Assembly: GCA_012510865.1 (NCBI GenBank)
Contig: JAAZHF010000268.1
Location: 1-26,184 of the forward strand
DNA from: Gammaproteobacteria bacterium
GTDB taxonomy: Bacteria > Pseudomonadota > Gammaproteobacteria > Xanthomonadales > Xanthomonadaceae
Direction of reading: 5' to 3'
DNA length: 26,184 nt
The notes under the pieces were generated by a model. The model was not told the DNA's origin. It did not search any database and saw only the letters and a program-made list of their open reading frames with translations. The position numbers and the translations under genes are program-made. This document shows positions 1-5,722 of the stretch, in pieces. Position 1 is the first letter of the stretch; each line of letters begins with the position of its first letter.

Positions 1-541
1 CGACGATCAGGCCGAGCGCGCCCTTCTGCATCTTGAGTTCGGTGCGGTCGAACGCCTCGCTGTCCGGCGCCTCGAACCGCTTCACGGCGCTGTGGGCGAT
101 CAGGACGATGGCCATGCTGCGCTCCATGCGCAGCGTGTTGAGCTTCGCCAGAAACTCGCGCCACACGTGGTTGGCCTCGATGTAGCCGCGGCCGTAGCCC
201 GGCTGTTCGATGCTGGTCCAGTTGTTCTTCTTGCAGACGTGCGCCCAAATCAGCGGCTCGAGCCAATCGGTCGAGTCGACGACGACCGTGCCGAACTCGT
301 GCTTCTCGGCGTAGAGCGCCGTGAGCGCCTGGTCGACTTCCTCATAGGACTGGAGCGGAGCGCCGCCGTTGAAGGCGTCCACTTCCACGCCCTGCAAGCC
401 GTCCTCGAGGGGGATGAAGATCGGCTTGTAGGCGCCAGCGGCGAAGGTGGTCTTGCCGACCTTCTGCGCGCCATGCACCACCACACGCGGCGGCAGGCTG
501 TTGCGGGTGGTCTTGCTGATGGATGCGAGGCTGATGGCCAC
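1..541 (-). CDS. Sak4-like AAA/RecA-fold ATPase (phage recombination), 3' end cut by window
   Basis: Translating the minus strand from 541 gives an open frame of 180 codons that runs off the left edge. It has a Walker A motif HGAQKVGKTTFA near residues 23-34 and a Walker B-like strand FGTVVVDSTDW near residues 79-89, followed by an IVLIAHSAVKRF strand. This pattern is that of the phage AAA_24 / Sak4 nucleotide-binding family, RecA-fold ATPases that promote single-strand annealing with a partner SSB. The GTG start at 539-541 is chosen because GGAG lies about six bases upstream and just after the stop of the 552-953 gene. It is the fifth gene of the leftward operon, the place where lambda carries its recombination genes. 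The ATPase fold is clear; the recombination role is inferred from family and context. Confidence 0.8.
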   Translation of the reverse strand, partial: MAISLASISKTTRNSLPPRVVVHGAQKVGKTTFAAGAYKPIFIPLEDGLQGVEVDAFNGGAPLQSYEEVDQALTALYAEKHEFGTVVVDSTDWLEPLIWAHVCKKNNWTSIEQPGYGRGYIEANHVWREFLAKLNTLRMERSMAIVLIAHSAVKRFEAPDSEAFDRTELKMQKGALGLIV

Positions 542-551
542 TTCTGTCTCC

Positions 552-953
552 TTACGCGGCCTTCGCCGCTTCGATGGGTTCCACCTTCACCGCCGGCTTC
601 GCAGGCTTGGCGGTGACGACGGGGGCGATGTAGCGCGCGTACTCGGCGGGGTTGTTGTTCTGCCAGTGGCGCAGTTCCTTGAGGTCGAGGCCGTGCTTGA
701 CCGGGAACACGTTGCGGATGCCATCGGGGAGCGAATCCCAGGCGGCCCGCAGCGCGGCGCCGTCGACAGAGCGCGTCACGCCGTAGGTCACCGTCACGCG
801 GTGCGCTTCGCCGTGCGTGGTCACACTGCCCTCGCTACGGCTGGCGACGTGGGCGAGCAGCTGTTCCTCGATCGCCACGCGGGCATCGCGGGCGGCGGCT
901 TCGGTGGCCTTCGCGGCGATCAGCTGCGCGGCCAGTGCGTCGATGGGGGTCAT
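552..953 (-). CDS. Conserved phage protein of recombination operon, DUF7173-like, unknown function
   Basis: A 133-residue protein whose ATG (951-953) overlaps the stop of the upstream gene as ATGA. It starts with an alanine-rich helical segment (MTPIDALAAQLIAAKATEAA), has a central block with a conserved-looking VDGAALRAAWDSLP stretch, and ends in a lysine/proline tail (KPAKPAVKVEP). I associate this layout with DUF7173-type proteins encoded next to phage annealing ATPases, but I recognise it only loosely. No catalytic motif, signal peptide or membrane segment is visible. Its place directly before the Sak4-like gene suggests a role in, or co-expression with, recombination. An in-frame extension upstream to 1058 exists but would overlap the neighbouring gene and is not favoured. 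Confidence 0.65.
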   Translation of the reverse strand: MTPIDALAAQLIAAKATEAAARDARVAIEEQLLAHVASRSEGSVTTHGEAHRVTVTYGVTRSVDGAALRAAWDSLPDGIRNVFPVKHGLDLKELRHWQNNNPAEYARYIAPVVTAKPAKPAVKVEPIEAAKAA

Positions 954-1189
954 GCGATGTCTCCGTACTTGAACGCCGCGCCCTCGCGCAGCTGGTCGTC
1001 GTAGTCCCACGACGGGACCGCCTCGCGGGCGTACTGCGCGGCCGCGTGCCACTTCCACTGGCGGTTATTGCCGAGCTGGACCGGAGCCAGCGCCCGGTAC
1101 GCCTGGACGCGCTCGCGGTTGGTCGGGGTCGGCGGGATGTCGTGCTTGGTGAACTGGCGGCACAGCCGCCGCGCGAACAGGACGCCCAT
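950..1189 (-). CDS. Small hypothetical protein of leftward early operon
   Basis: A 79-residue product, rich in Arg, Tyr and Trp, ending WDYDDQLREGAAFKYGDIA. The ATG at 1187-1189 overlaps the upstream stop as TGATG, and its own stop overlaps the next ATG as ATGA, which fixes both ends. No domain, signal peptide or transmembrane segment is apparent, and I do not recognise the family. Evidence that it is real comes from its tight fit in a chain of coupled reading frames and from the lack of a better frame on either strand. Confidence 0.55.
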   Translation of the reverse strand: MGVLFARRLCRQFTKHDIPPTPTNRERVQAYRALAPVQLGNNRQWKWHAAAQYAREAVPSWDYDDQLREGAAFKYGDIA

Positions 1190-1392
1190 CACGCCGCACC
1201 CCCGGGCGTGGTGCCGCCATGGGTGCGGTTCCACGCCATGACGCGGTAGCGACCGGCGACCTCGTGGCCCGGGCGGCCCTCGCGCTGCGCCTCGAGCACC
1301 TCGGCGACCGCCCGTCGCGGGGGCACGCCCGCCCGCTTCGCCTGCTTTACCGCGCCCTGGAAGGGCCGCAGGTCGAACAGCTGCGCGCTCAC
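1189..1392 (-). CDS. Small basic hypothetical protein of leftward early operon
   Basis: A 67-residue basic product starting at GTG 1390-1392, which overlaps the preceding stop as GTGA. It reads SAQLFDLRPFQGAVKQAKRAG then a segment rich in Arg and Val (PPRRAVAEVLEAQREGR), and its Gly/Thr-rich end is GGTTPGGAA. The stop overlaps the next start as TGATG. The open frame extends further upstream, but that extension would run through the coding sequence of the 1389-1586 gene, so the coupled GTG is preferred. I do not recognise a family; the high positive charge would allow nucleic-acid binding, but nothing specific supports that. Confidence 0.5.
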   Translation of the reverse strand: MSAQLFDLRPFQGAVKQAKRAGVPPRRAVAEVLEAQREGRPGHEVAGRYRVMAWNRTHGGTTPGGAA

Positions 1393-1586
1393 AGCGGACC
1401 ACCGAAGAGCGTGGCGACGATCGACATCACCGTGTCGCGGAACACCCACGGGGTGACCACCAGCACGGCGATCGCCGCGACGCACAGCCCCATGAGCACG
1501 AAGCACACCGCGTCGCCAGCAGTACGGATGTCGGCGCTCGCCGCCATCGACGTGATCCACTCTCCACTTCCGCGCCTGCGTTCCAT
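1389..1586 (-). CDS. Small single-pass membrane protein, first gene of PL operon
   Basis: A 65-residue product beginning MERRRGSGEW, with one hydrophobic segment around residues 25-44 (AVCFVLMGLCVAAIAVLVV), followed by a short tail ending ATLFGGPL. The positive N-terminus predicts an N-in orientation in the inner membrane. The ATG at 1584-1586 is chosen over an ATG 24 bases upstream because GGAGG lies about seven bases before it. It is the first gene read from the leftward promoter, the position where lambdoid phages often place host-takeover or exclusion genes. That functional hint is positional only; no family is recognised. Confidence 0.6.
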   Translation of the reverse strand: MERRRGSGEWITSMAASADIRTAGDAVCFVLMGLCVAAIAVLVVTPWVFRDTVMSIVATLFGGPL

Positions 1587-1626
1587 TTCCGTTCCTCCGT
1601 CCCCGGCCAACCCGGGGCGTGGAGAA

Positions 1627-1655
1627 ACTATGCGCTATGCGTACCGAAAGCGCAA
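1627..1655 (-). promoter_or_regulatory. PL-like leftward early promoter with embedded operator
   Basis: Read leftward, TTGCGC (1655-1650) and CATAGT (1632-1627) are separated by 17 bases and would serve as -35 and -10. The spacer contains CGGTACGCAT, identical to the spacer of the rightward promoter at 2459-2487; across 29 positions the two promoters agree at 21. The operator-like TATGCGCTATGCGTA (1629-1643) covers the -10 side. A transcript would begin near 1620 and lead into the gene starting at 1586. The elements match the sigma-70 consensus only partly, so the strongest evidence is the similarity to the other promoter. Confidence 0.65.
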
Positions 1656-1668
1656 CGCATGGTGCGTA
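1654..1668. promoter_or_regulatory. Second operator-like site upstream of PL
   Basis: AACGCATGGTGCGTA is an inverted repeat (ACGCA, three-base spacer, TGCGT) overlapping the -35 of the leftward promoter. Its half-sites match the TACGCA/TGCGTA element found in the other operator-like sites of the switch region. It is probably bound by the repressor or by the Cro-like protein. Confidence 0.5.
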
Positions 1669-1730
1669 GATAGGTGGCCTTTCTGCATAGTCGGTTAACT
1701 GGCGTTCAGGTTCAGGCGACGCCCAGACAC

Positions 1731-1754
1731 AAAAAAGCCCGCCGAAGCGGGCTT
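1731..1754 (-). terminator. Rho-independent terminator of the repressor operon
   Basis: Read leftward, AAGCCCGC, loop TTCG and GCGGGCTT form a perfect eight-pair stem closed by a UUCG tetraloop and followed by a run of T (complement of 1731-1736). It lies 20 bases after the stop of the gene at 1774-2085. It would end the repressor transcript before it reaches PL, insulating the PL operon from lysogenic transcription. Confidence 0.9.
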
Positions 1755-1773
1755 GTCCAACCGGCGGCGGGGG

Positions 1774-2085
1774 CTAGTTCCGGATGCACTCCATGTATGC
1801 CTCGTTGCCGAAGTCCTCCACCGCACGCAGCCGCATGGTCGGAGTGCTCCAGCGGTCCTGCCCATAGGCCGCAAGCGTCGTGGCCCGGTAGTAGTCGCGC
1901 GCCACCTCCGGCGCAGTCCGGGCGATCTCCATGGCGTCCTCGACCGGGAACCCCGTCTGACGGCGCTCCATCACGCCCCTGGCGATCTTGGCCTTCATCT
2001 CGCACACCTGCTCCCGGGCGGAGGGCTCCTGCCCCCACGTTGGGCCGGCCACCACCAGCGCCACCACCACGAACAGTCCCCTCAT
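1774..2085 (-). CDS. Exported small protein translationally coupled to the repressor
   Basis: A 103-residue protein whose ATG (2083-2085) overlaps the repressor stop as ATGA. The N-terminus MRGLFVVVALVVAGPTWGQ is a good signal peptide: one Arg, a Val/Ala core and a probable cleavage after Gly18. The mature part, about 85 residues, has two cysteines (in EQVCEM and YMECIRN) that could form a disulfide, and is otherwise polar. No domain is recognised. It is followed directly by the terminator at 1731-1754, so it should be transcribed with the repressor in a lysogen. That placement is typical of lysogenic-conversion or superinfection-exclusion genes; the function here is inference. Confidence 0.75.
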   Translation of the reverse strand: MRGLFVVVALVVAGPTWGQEPSAREQVCEMKAKIARGVMERRQTGFPVEDAMEIARTAPEVARDYYRATTLAAYGQDRWSTPTMRLRAVEDFGNEAYMECIRN

Positions 2086-2414
2086 CGCGAACCCCTCATC
2101 GCACGGATCGTCGCCAGTACCGCTTCCTGCTGCACCGGAGTCAAGCCTTGCAGCTCCCGAACGATGCTCGCCTGGATCGGCCCCTCGGCAACCTCCGCCT
2201 CATCGCCGACAAGCGTGTTGAGATCCGTCTGCAGCACATCACACAGCGCCTTCAAATGCTCCATCTTCCGTACACCCCTGCTCCCATTGAACCAGCCAGC
2301 GACGGTAGAGAAGGCGACCGCATGGCCTCGCCGGTTCAACTCCTCGTGAACACGGGGGACGGTCAAGCCGAGCTTTTCTCGCTGGGCCGTGAGGTTGTCG
2401 GATAGGGCGCTCAT
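2082..2414 (-). CDS. CI-type HTH repressor lacking a peptidase domain
   Basis: A 110-residue protein with an N-terminal XRE-type helix-turn-helix (about residues 6-65): LTVPRVHEELNRRG, then the recognition-helix region AFSTVAGWFNGSRG and HLKALCDVLQTDLNTLVG. The remaining 40 or so residues (LQGLTPVQQEAVLATIRAM) form a probable short helical dimerisation arm. There is no LexA/S24 Ser-Lys peptidase domain, and full lambda-type CI is about twice as long. It is divergent from the Cro-like gene, with the operators between them. The ATG at 2412-2414 has only a weak AGG two bases upstream. Its role as lysogeny repressor is inferred from fold, position and operator layout. Confidence 0.82.
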   Translation of the reverse strand: MSALSDNLTAQREKLGLTVPRVHEELNRRGHAVAFSTVAGWFNGSRGVRKMEHLKALCDVLQTDLNTLVGDEAEVAEGPIQASIVRELQGLTPVQQEAVLATIRAMRGSR

Positions 2415-2458
2415 AACCTGAGACTCGGGCGGGGGAGACGAAAGGCTACGCCCCCCGC

Positions 2459-2487
2459 TTGCATAGCCGGTACGCATTACGCATACT
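2459..2487 (+). promoter_or_regulatory. PR-like rightward early promoter with embedded operator
   Basis: TTGCAT (2459-2464) and CATACT (2482-2487) are separated by 17 bases. The spacer shares CGGTACGCAT with the leftward promoter. A tandem operator-like element TACGCATTACGCATA (2471-2485) spans spacer and -10; its reverse complement matches the PL operator (1629-1643) at 13 of 15 positions. Transcription would start near 2494, giving a leader of roughly 30 bases before the Cro-like start at 2525. Confidence 0.68.
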
Positions 2488-2504
2488 CCGCCGGGACAAC
2501 CCCC

Positions 2505-2520
2505 ATACGCGGAGCGCATA
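2505..2520. promoter_or_regulatory. Operator-like site between PR and the cro-like start
   Basis: ATACGCGGAGCGCATA is a near-perfect inverted repeat (ATACGC, GGA, GCGCAT, one mismatch) with the same half-site vocabulary as the other operators. It ends four bases before the Cro-like ATG and would lie in the transcribed leader, so a protein bound here could block initiation or early elongation. Confidence 0.5.
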
Positions 2521-2524
2521 CCCC

Positions 2525-2752
2525 ATGAAGCCGGTCAGCCCGAGGGATTACTGGGCCAAGTACGTCGCGGACAACGGCGGACCCGCCGCCGTCGCCGCCG
2601 CCCTCAACATCCCGTACTCGACCATCGCAGGCGTCTGCAACGGCAGCCGCGGCATCGGCCGACGGCTCGCACAGCGCATGGCGGATGCCGACCCGTCCCT
2701 CGACCGCGAGGTCCTGGTGTGGGTCATGCAGGAAGAAAAGAACGCAGCTTGA
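2525..2752 (+). CDS. Cro-like HTH regulator
   Basis: A 75-residue protein starting MKPVSPRDYWAKYVADNGG, with a compact helix-turn-helix at about residues 17-50: GGPAAVAAALNIPYSTIAGV followed by CNGSRGIGRRLAQRMA. Small size, divergence from the repressor and its place as first gene of the rightward transcript fit a Cro-type regulator that competes for the same operators. There is no clear Shine-Dalgarno before the ATG; the bases upstream are GCGCATACCCC, part of an operator. An in-frame upstream start near 2459 would lie inside the promoter and is rejected. Confidence 0.75.
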   Translation: MKPVSPRDYWAKYVADNGGPAAVAAALNIPYSTIAGVCNGSRGIGRRLAQRMADADPSLDREVLVWVMQEEKNAA

Positions 2753-2824
2753 TCGCATCGGCTCGGCTCCTTTGGGGTCGGGCCTTTATTTCGTCTGAAT
2801 GCGCTTGGCAAAAGTAGGCAATCA

Positions 2825-3178
2825 ATGGCAACCACAGGCAACCAAAACGAACTCAAGCTGGCGTGGGGCGTCCACAACGCCCCCAAGGACGCCCCCGCGA
2901 AGGTGCTGCGCCAGATCGAGTCCGAAGCCCAGGCGCTGGCCGTGTCCATCGCCGCCGGCGGCCACAAGCTCGCCTACATCGCCGCGTGCGTAGGCAAGTC
3001 CATCGGCTACGTCTCCCGGCTGCAGCAGGGCAAGCGGCCCATTCCCGACAAGCTCGTCGGCCCGCTCTGCGCCGCCACGGGTTCGAATCTCCTGCGCCAG
3101 TACCTCGAGCTCCAGCGCGCCCTCGATGGCCAGTGCAAGGTAGCGCGCCTCGCAGCCATGTTGCGGGAGGCGGCATGA
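2825..3178 (+). CDS. XRE-type HTH regulator in the cII position
   Basis: A 117-residue protein with a central helix-turn-helix at about residues 48-90 (LAYIAACVGKSIGYVSRLQQ, then GKRPIPDKLVGPLCAATGSN) and a helical C-terminus (LLRQYLELQRALDG...). It lies between the Cro-like gene and the replication gene, where lambda has cII, and its stop overlaps the replication gene's start as ATGA. Whether it activates establishment promoters as CII does, or is another repressor, cannot be told from sequence. An alternative view is a replication-initiation accessory protein, since it is translationally coupled to the primase. The ATG at 2825 follows a purine-poor leader, so the start is less certain than the frame. 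Confidence 0.7.
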   Translation: MATTGNQNELKLAWGVHNAPKDAPAKVLRQIESEAQALAVSIAAGGHKLAYIAACVGKSIGYVSRLQQGKRPIPDKLVGPLCAATGSNLLRQYLELQRALDGQCKVARLAAMLREAA

Positions 3179-5397
3179 CCCGCCTCGACTACGCCCTGCG
3201 CTACGGCGGGCTCGGCTGGGCCGTCGTGCCGCTGTACGGCCTGATCGCGGGGAAATGCGCCTGCGGTGGCGCCGAGTGCAAGAGCCCGGGCAAGCACCCG
3301 CACCGCGACCTGGTGCCACATGGCGTCCATGACTCGAGCAAGGACCCGGCCCGGATCACCGACTGGTTCACCCGCGTTCCGCAGGCCAACATCGGCATTG
3401 CCACCGGCGCCCCTTCGGGCTTCGACGCGCTCGACGTGGATCCTCGCAATGGCGGCGACGACACCCTGGCAGACGCCGAGCACAAGCACGGGAAGCTGCC
3501 GGACACCGCACTCCAGCTGACGGGCGGTGGCGGATACCACTACCTGCTGTCCCACGATCCGGGCAAGCGCCTGCGCAGCCCGGGCCGCGGCATCGACATC
3601 AAGTCGTCTGGCGGCTACATCGTGGTCGAGCCGTCCAGCCACGTATCCGGCGGCACCTACGCATGGGAAGGAAGCGCCGACCCCACGGACGGGCACCCCA
3701 TCGCTCCGGCGCCCGCGTGGCTGGCCACTCCGGCGCCCCAAATCGCCGCATCTACGACGACCGCAGGCGTCGGCTACCTGCCGCCCCAGCGCATCGCAGA
3801 CCTTCGGTCCGCGCTCGCACACCTTGACGCGTCCGAGTACCACGTCTGGATCAGCGTCGGGCAGGCCCTGCACAGCACGGAGGCCCCGGAGGCGTTCGAG
3901 ATCTGGGACACCTGGAGCCAGGGCGCCGTCAACTATGACGGGAGCACCACGGCCAAATGTCGCACCTTAAACGCAGGCGGTCCGCTGCACGTCCAGTCTA
4001 TCTTCGTCTGCGAGCGGAATGCAGGATGGGATGACGCGGCTCCGATGGCCGCGACGCCGGCCGAGAACATCGTCCCCTACCGCCCCGCCGAGACCACGAC
4101 CCCGAACCACCTGCTGCGGATCCCGGGTGCCCTTGGCACCTTCGTCGACCTGTGCAACCGGACGGCGCCCAAGCCGCAGCCGCAGTTTGCCGTGCAGGCC
4201 GCGCTGGCGTTCGCATCCATCGTCATGGGGCGGCGCTACCGCACCACGATGGACAACTGGACGGCCATGTACTTCGTCAACGTGGGCAAGTCGGCCAGTG
4301 GCAAGGAGCACGCACGAACCGTCCTCTACGCGGCTTTGGCCGAGGCGGGGCTAGGAGCCCTGATCGGCCCGTCCGGGTACACATCGGACGCGGCTGTGTT
4401 CTCGTCGCTTCACCACCAGCCCGCGCAACTGACCATCATCGACGAGCTGGGCGCGCTGCTGGGGAACTCAAAGGCCCAGGGCAACTACCACAAGCGTGGC
4501 GCCCTCGACAGCCTGACCAGCCTGTGGGGCCTGTTCGGAAGCTCCCTGTACCCGCAGGGCTACAGCACCATGTCCCTGCGCCCTGAGCAGCGCGCCGAAA
4601 TGGCGTCCCGGGTGGTCCATCGCCCAAGCCTGACCTTGCTGGGCATGACGACCCCCAAGACGTTCTATGAAAGCCTGACCGAGGCAGCGATCGAGGGCGG
4701 ATTCCTTAACCGCCTGCTGATCGTCGAGTCGTCCATCGGGCGGCAACTCAGCCGCGAGTGCGATCCCCTCGAGGTTCCGGACAGCCTGACGGAGTGGTGC
4801 CGGGCCGTGCGCGAAGGGCAGGGCGGCAACCTGTCCGGCCTGGACATGCCGGCTGACTCGATCCCCGTCCCGCGGGTCGTGGATTTCACGCCGGAGGCCA
4901 AGGCCCTGTTTCGTGCGTTCGAGGTCGAGTGCAACGACCTCATGGACGCACTGGAAGGCGAGGCGCTTGGCGAGATGTACGGGCGCAGCCGCGAGAAGGC
5001 GCTGCGCATCGCCCTGATGCTGGCCGTGTCCGACAACGTGGCCCTGCCATTCATCCGCAAGGAACACGCGGAATGGGCGATCGACTACGTGCGCCACTAC
5101 ACCGGCCAGACGGTCGAGGCCATCCGCACCCACATGACCGGATCCCTGTTCGGCCAGTGGCGGGCGGCCACGGTTGAGGCAATCCGCCGCGCCGGAGATC
5201 ACGGGCTGACGATGCGCGAGCTGTGCCGCAACAGCCGAACGTTCGCGGGCCTGGACCCGCGCCAGCGAGATCAGGTTCTCAAAGCCCTGGCCGACGAGGG
5301 GCTGATCGCCCGGCGGGACAGCAAGGGGCCATCTGGCCGCGGCCGGACTCGGTCCGCCTACGTCGCATCAGGGGACCAAGAGGACGAGGCCGCCTGA
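3175..5397 (+). CDS. Primase-polymerase / helicase fusion replication protein
   Basis: A 740-residue multidomain replication protein. Residues 1-190 are a prim-pol (archaeo-eukaryotic primase) domain: a Cys-rich CACGGAECKSPGKHP element (28-42), the metal-binding DALDVDP motif (84-90), GGGGYHYL with His122, and DIKSSGGYIVVEPSSH (141-156). Residues 205-275 resemble a PriCT-2 domain (DASEYHVWISVGQAL, WDTWSQG). Residues 310-640 form a DUF3987-like P-loop ATPase with GKSASGKEH (371-379) and Walker B LTIIDELGA (419-427). The Walker A has Glu where Ser/Thr is usual. A winged-helix-like tail (665-715) may bind DNA. It should prime and unwind DNA at the phage origin. It starts within the previous stop (ATGA) and is followed by the repeat-rich region at 5398-5722. 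Confidence 0.88.
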   Translation: MTRLDYALRYGGLGWAVVPLYGLIAGKCACGGAECKSPGKHPHRDLVPHGVHDSSKDPARITDWFTRVPQANIGIATGAPSGFDALDVDPRNGGDDTLADAEHKHGKLPDTALQLTGGGGYHYLLSHDPGKRLRSPGRGIDIKSSGGYIVVEPSSHVSGGTYAWEGSADPTDGHPIAPAPAWLATPAPQIAASTTTAGVGYLPPQRIADLRSALAHLDASEYHVWISVGQALHSTEAPEAFEIWDTWSQGAVNYDGSTTAKCRTLNAGGPLHVQSIFVCERNAGWDDAAPMAATPAENIVPYRPAETTTPNHLLRIPGALGTFVDLCNRTAPKPQPQFAVQAALAFASIVMGRRYRTTMDNWTAMYFVNVGKSASGKEHARTVLYAALAEAGLGALIGPSGYTSDAAVFSSLHHQPAQLTIIDELGALLGNSKAQGNYHKRGALDSLTSLWGLFGSSLYPQGYSTMSLRPEQRAEMASRVVHRPSLTLLGMTTPKTFYESLTEAAIEGGFLNRLLIVESSIGRQLSRECDPLEVPDSLTEWCRAVREGQGGNLSGLDMPADSIPVPRVVDFTPEAKALFRAFEVECNDLMDALEGEALGEMYGRSREKALRIALMLAVSDNVALPFIRKEHAEWAIDYVRHYTGQTVEAIRTHMTGSLFGQWRAATVEAIRRAGDHGLTMRELCRNSRTFAGLDPRQRDQVLKALADEGLIARRDSKGPSGRGRTRSAYVASGDQEDEAA

Positions 5398-5474
5398 CGG
5401 CCTGCTGACGGTTTTCCGGCCGCTGCCATTTAAAGGTGCAAAAAACACTTATGAAACAAGAACTTGCTAAAAAC

Positions 5475-5498
5475 CGTCAAATCGTCAAATCGTCAACA
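5475..5498 (+). repeat. Three tandem 8-bp iteron-like repeats
   Basis: CGTCAAAT, CGTCAAAT and CGTCAACA follow each other without spacing. The larger motif AACCGTCA precedes the first unit, recurs at 5624-5631, and appears inverted as TGACGGTTTT at 5406-5415. Confidence 0.8.
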
Positions 5499-5506
5499 GG
5501 GTCTAT

Positions 5507-5553
5507 AGGGCCTAGGCCCTCCCTATACGCGAAGGCCCCCCTATACGCGAAGG
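5507..5553. repeat. 14-bp palindrome followed by a duplicated 15-mer
   Basis: AGGGCCTAGGCCCT (5507-5520) is a perfect palindrome. It abuts CCCTATACGCGAAGG (5521-5535), repeated exactly at 5539-5553 with an 18-base period. The ATACGCG(A/G)AG portion resembles the switch-region operator at 2505-2514 in nine of ten positions. Confidence 0.8.
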
Positions 5554-5722
5554 GAGAGAGAAAGAGAAAGAGTAGTTTTTTTTATTCTTTATATCTCTCT
5601 AAGCCTTGCTACATCAGGGCTATAACCGTCAAACGACCTGCTGCCGATTTGTCTGCACTTATGACAGACGTCCCTGCTGTCAGGGTTCGTGTACTGGCTG
5701 GTACAGGAATGGGGGTGGTGGC

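Larger units (their letters stand above)
5398..5722. other. AT-rich non-coding region with repeats, candidate replication origin
   Basis: This 325-base gap is the largest non-coding interval and is much richer in A+T than its surroundings. It contains three tandem CGTCAA units (5475-5498), further ACCGTCA copies at 5406-5415 (inverted) and 5624-5635, a 14-base palindrome (5507-5520), a duplicated 15-mer (5521-5553), a purine tract (5551-5573), a run of T and A (5576-5592), and an inverted pair TGACAG/CTGTCA (5662-5682). Tandem short repeats beside an AT-rich stretch and just after the helicase-primase gene are hallmarks of an iteron-type origin. A reading frame of 96 codons crosses it, but its composition does not look coding. 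The origin role is inferred. Confidence 0.55.

Noticed and set aside
2760..2800. Possible terminator after the cro-like gene (CGGCTCGGCTCC ... GGGGTCGGGCC with TTTATTT)
   Set aside because: The arms do not pair well in either strand, so a tR1-like terminator cannot be supported from sequence.
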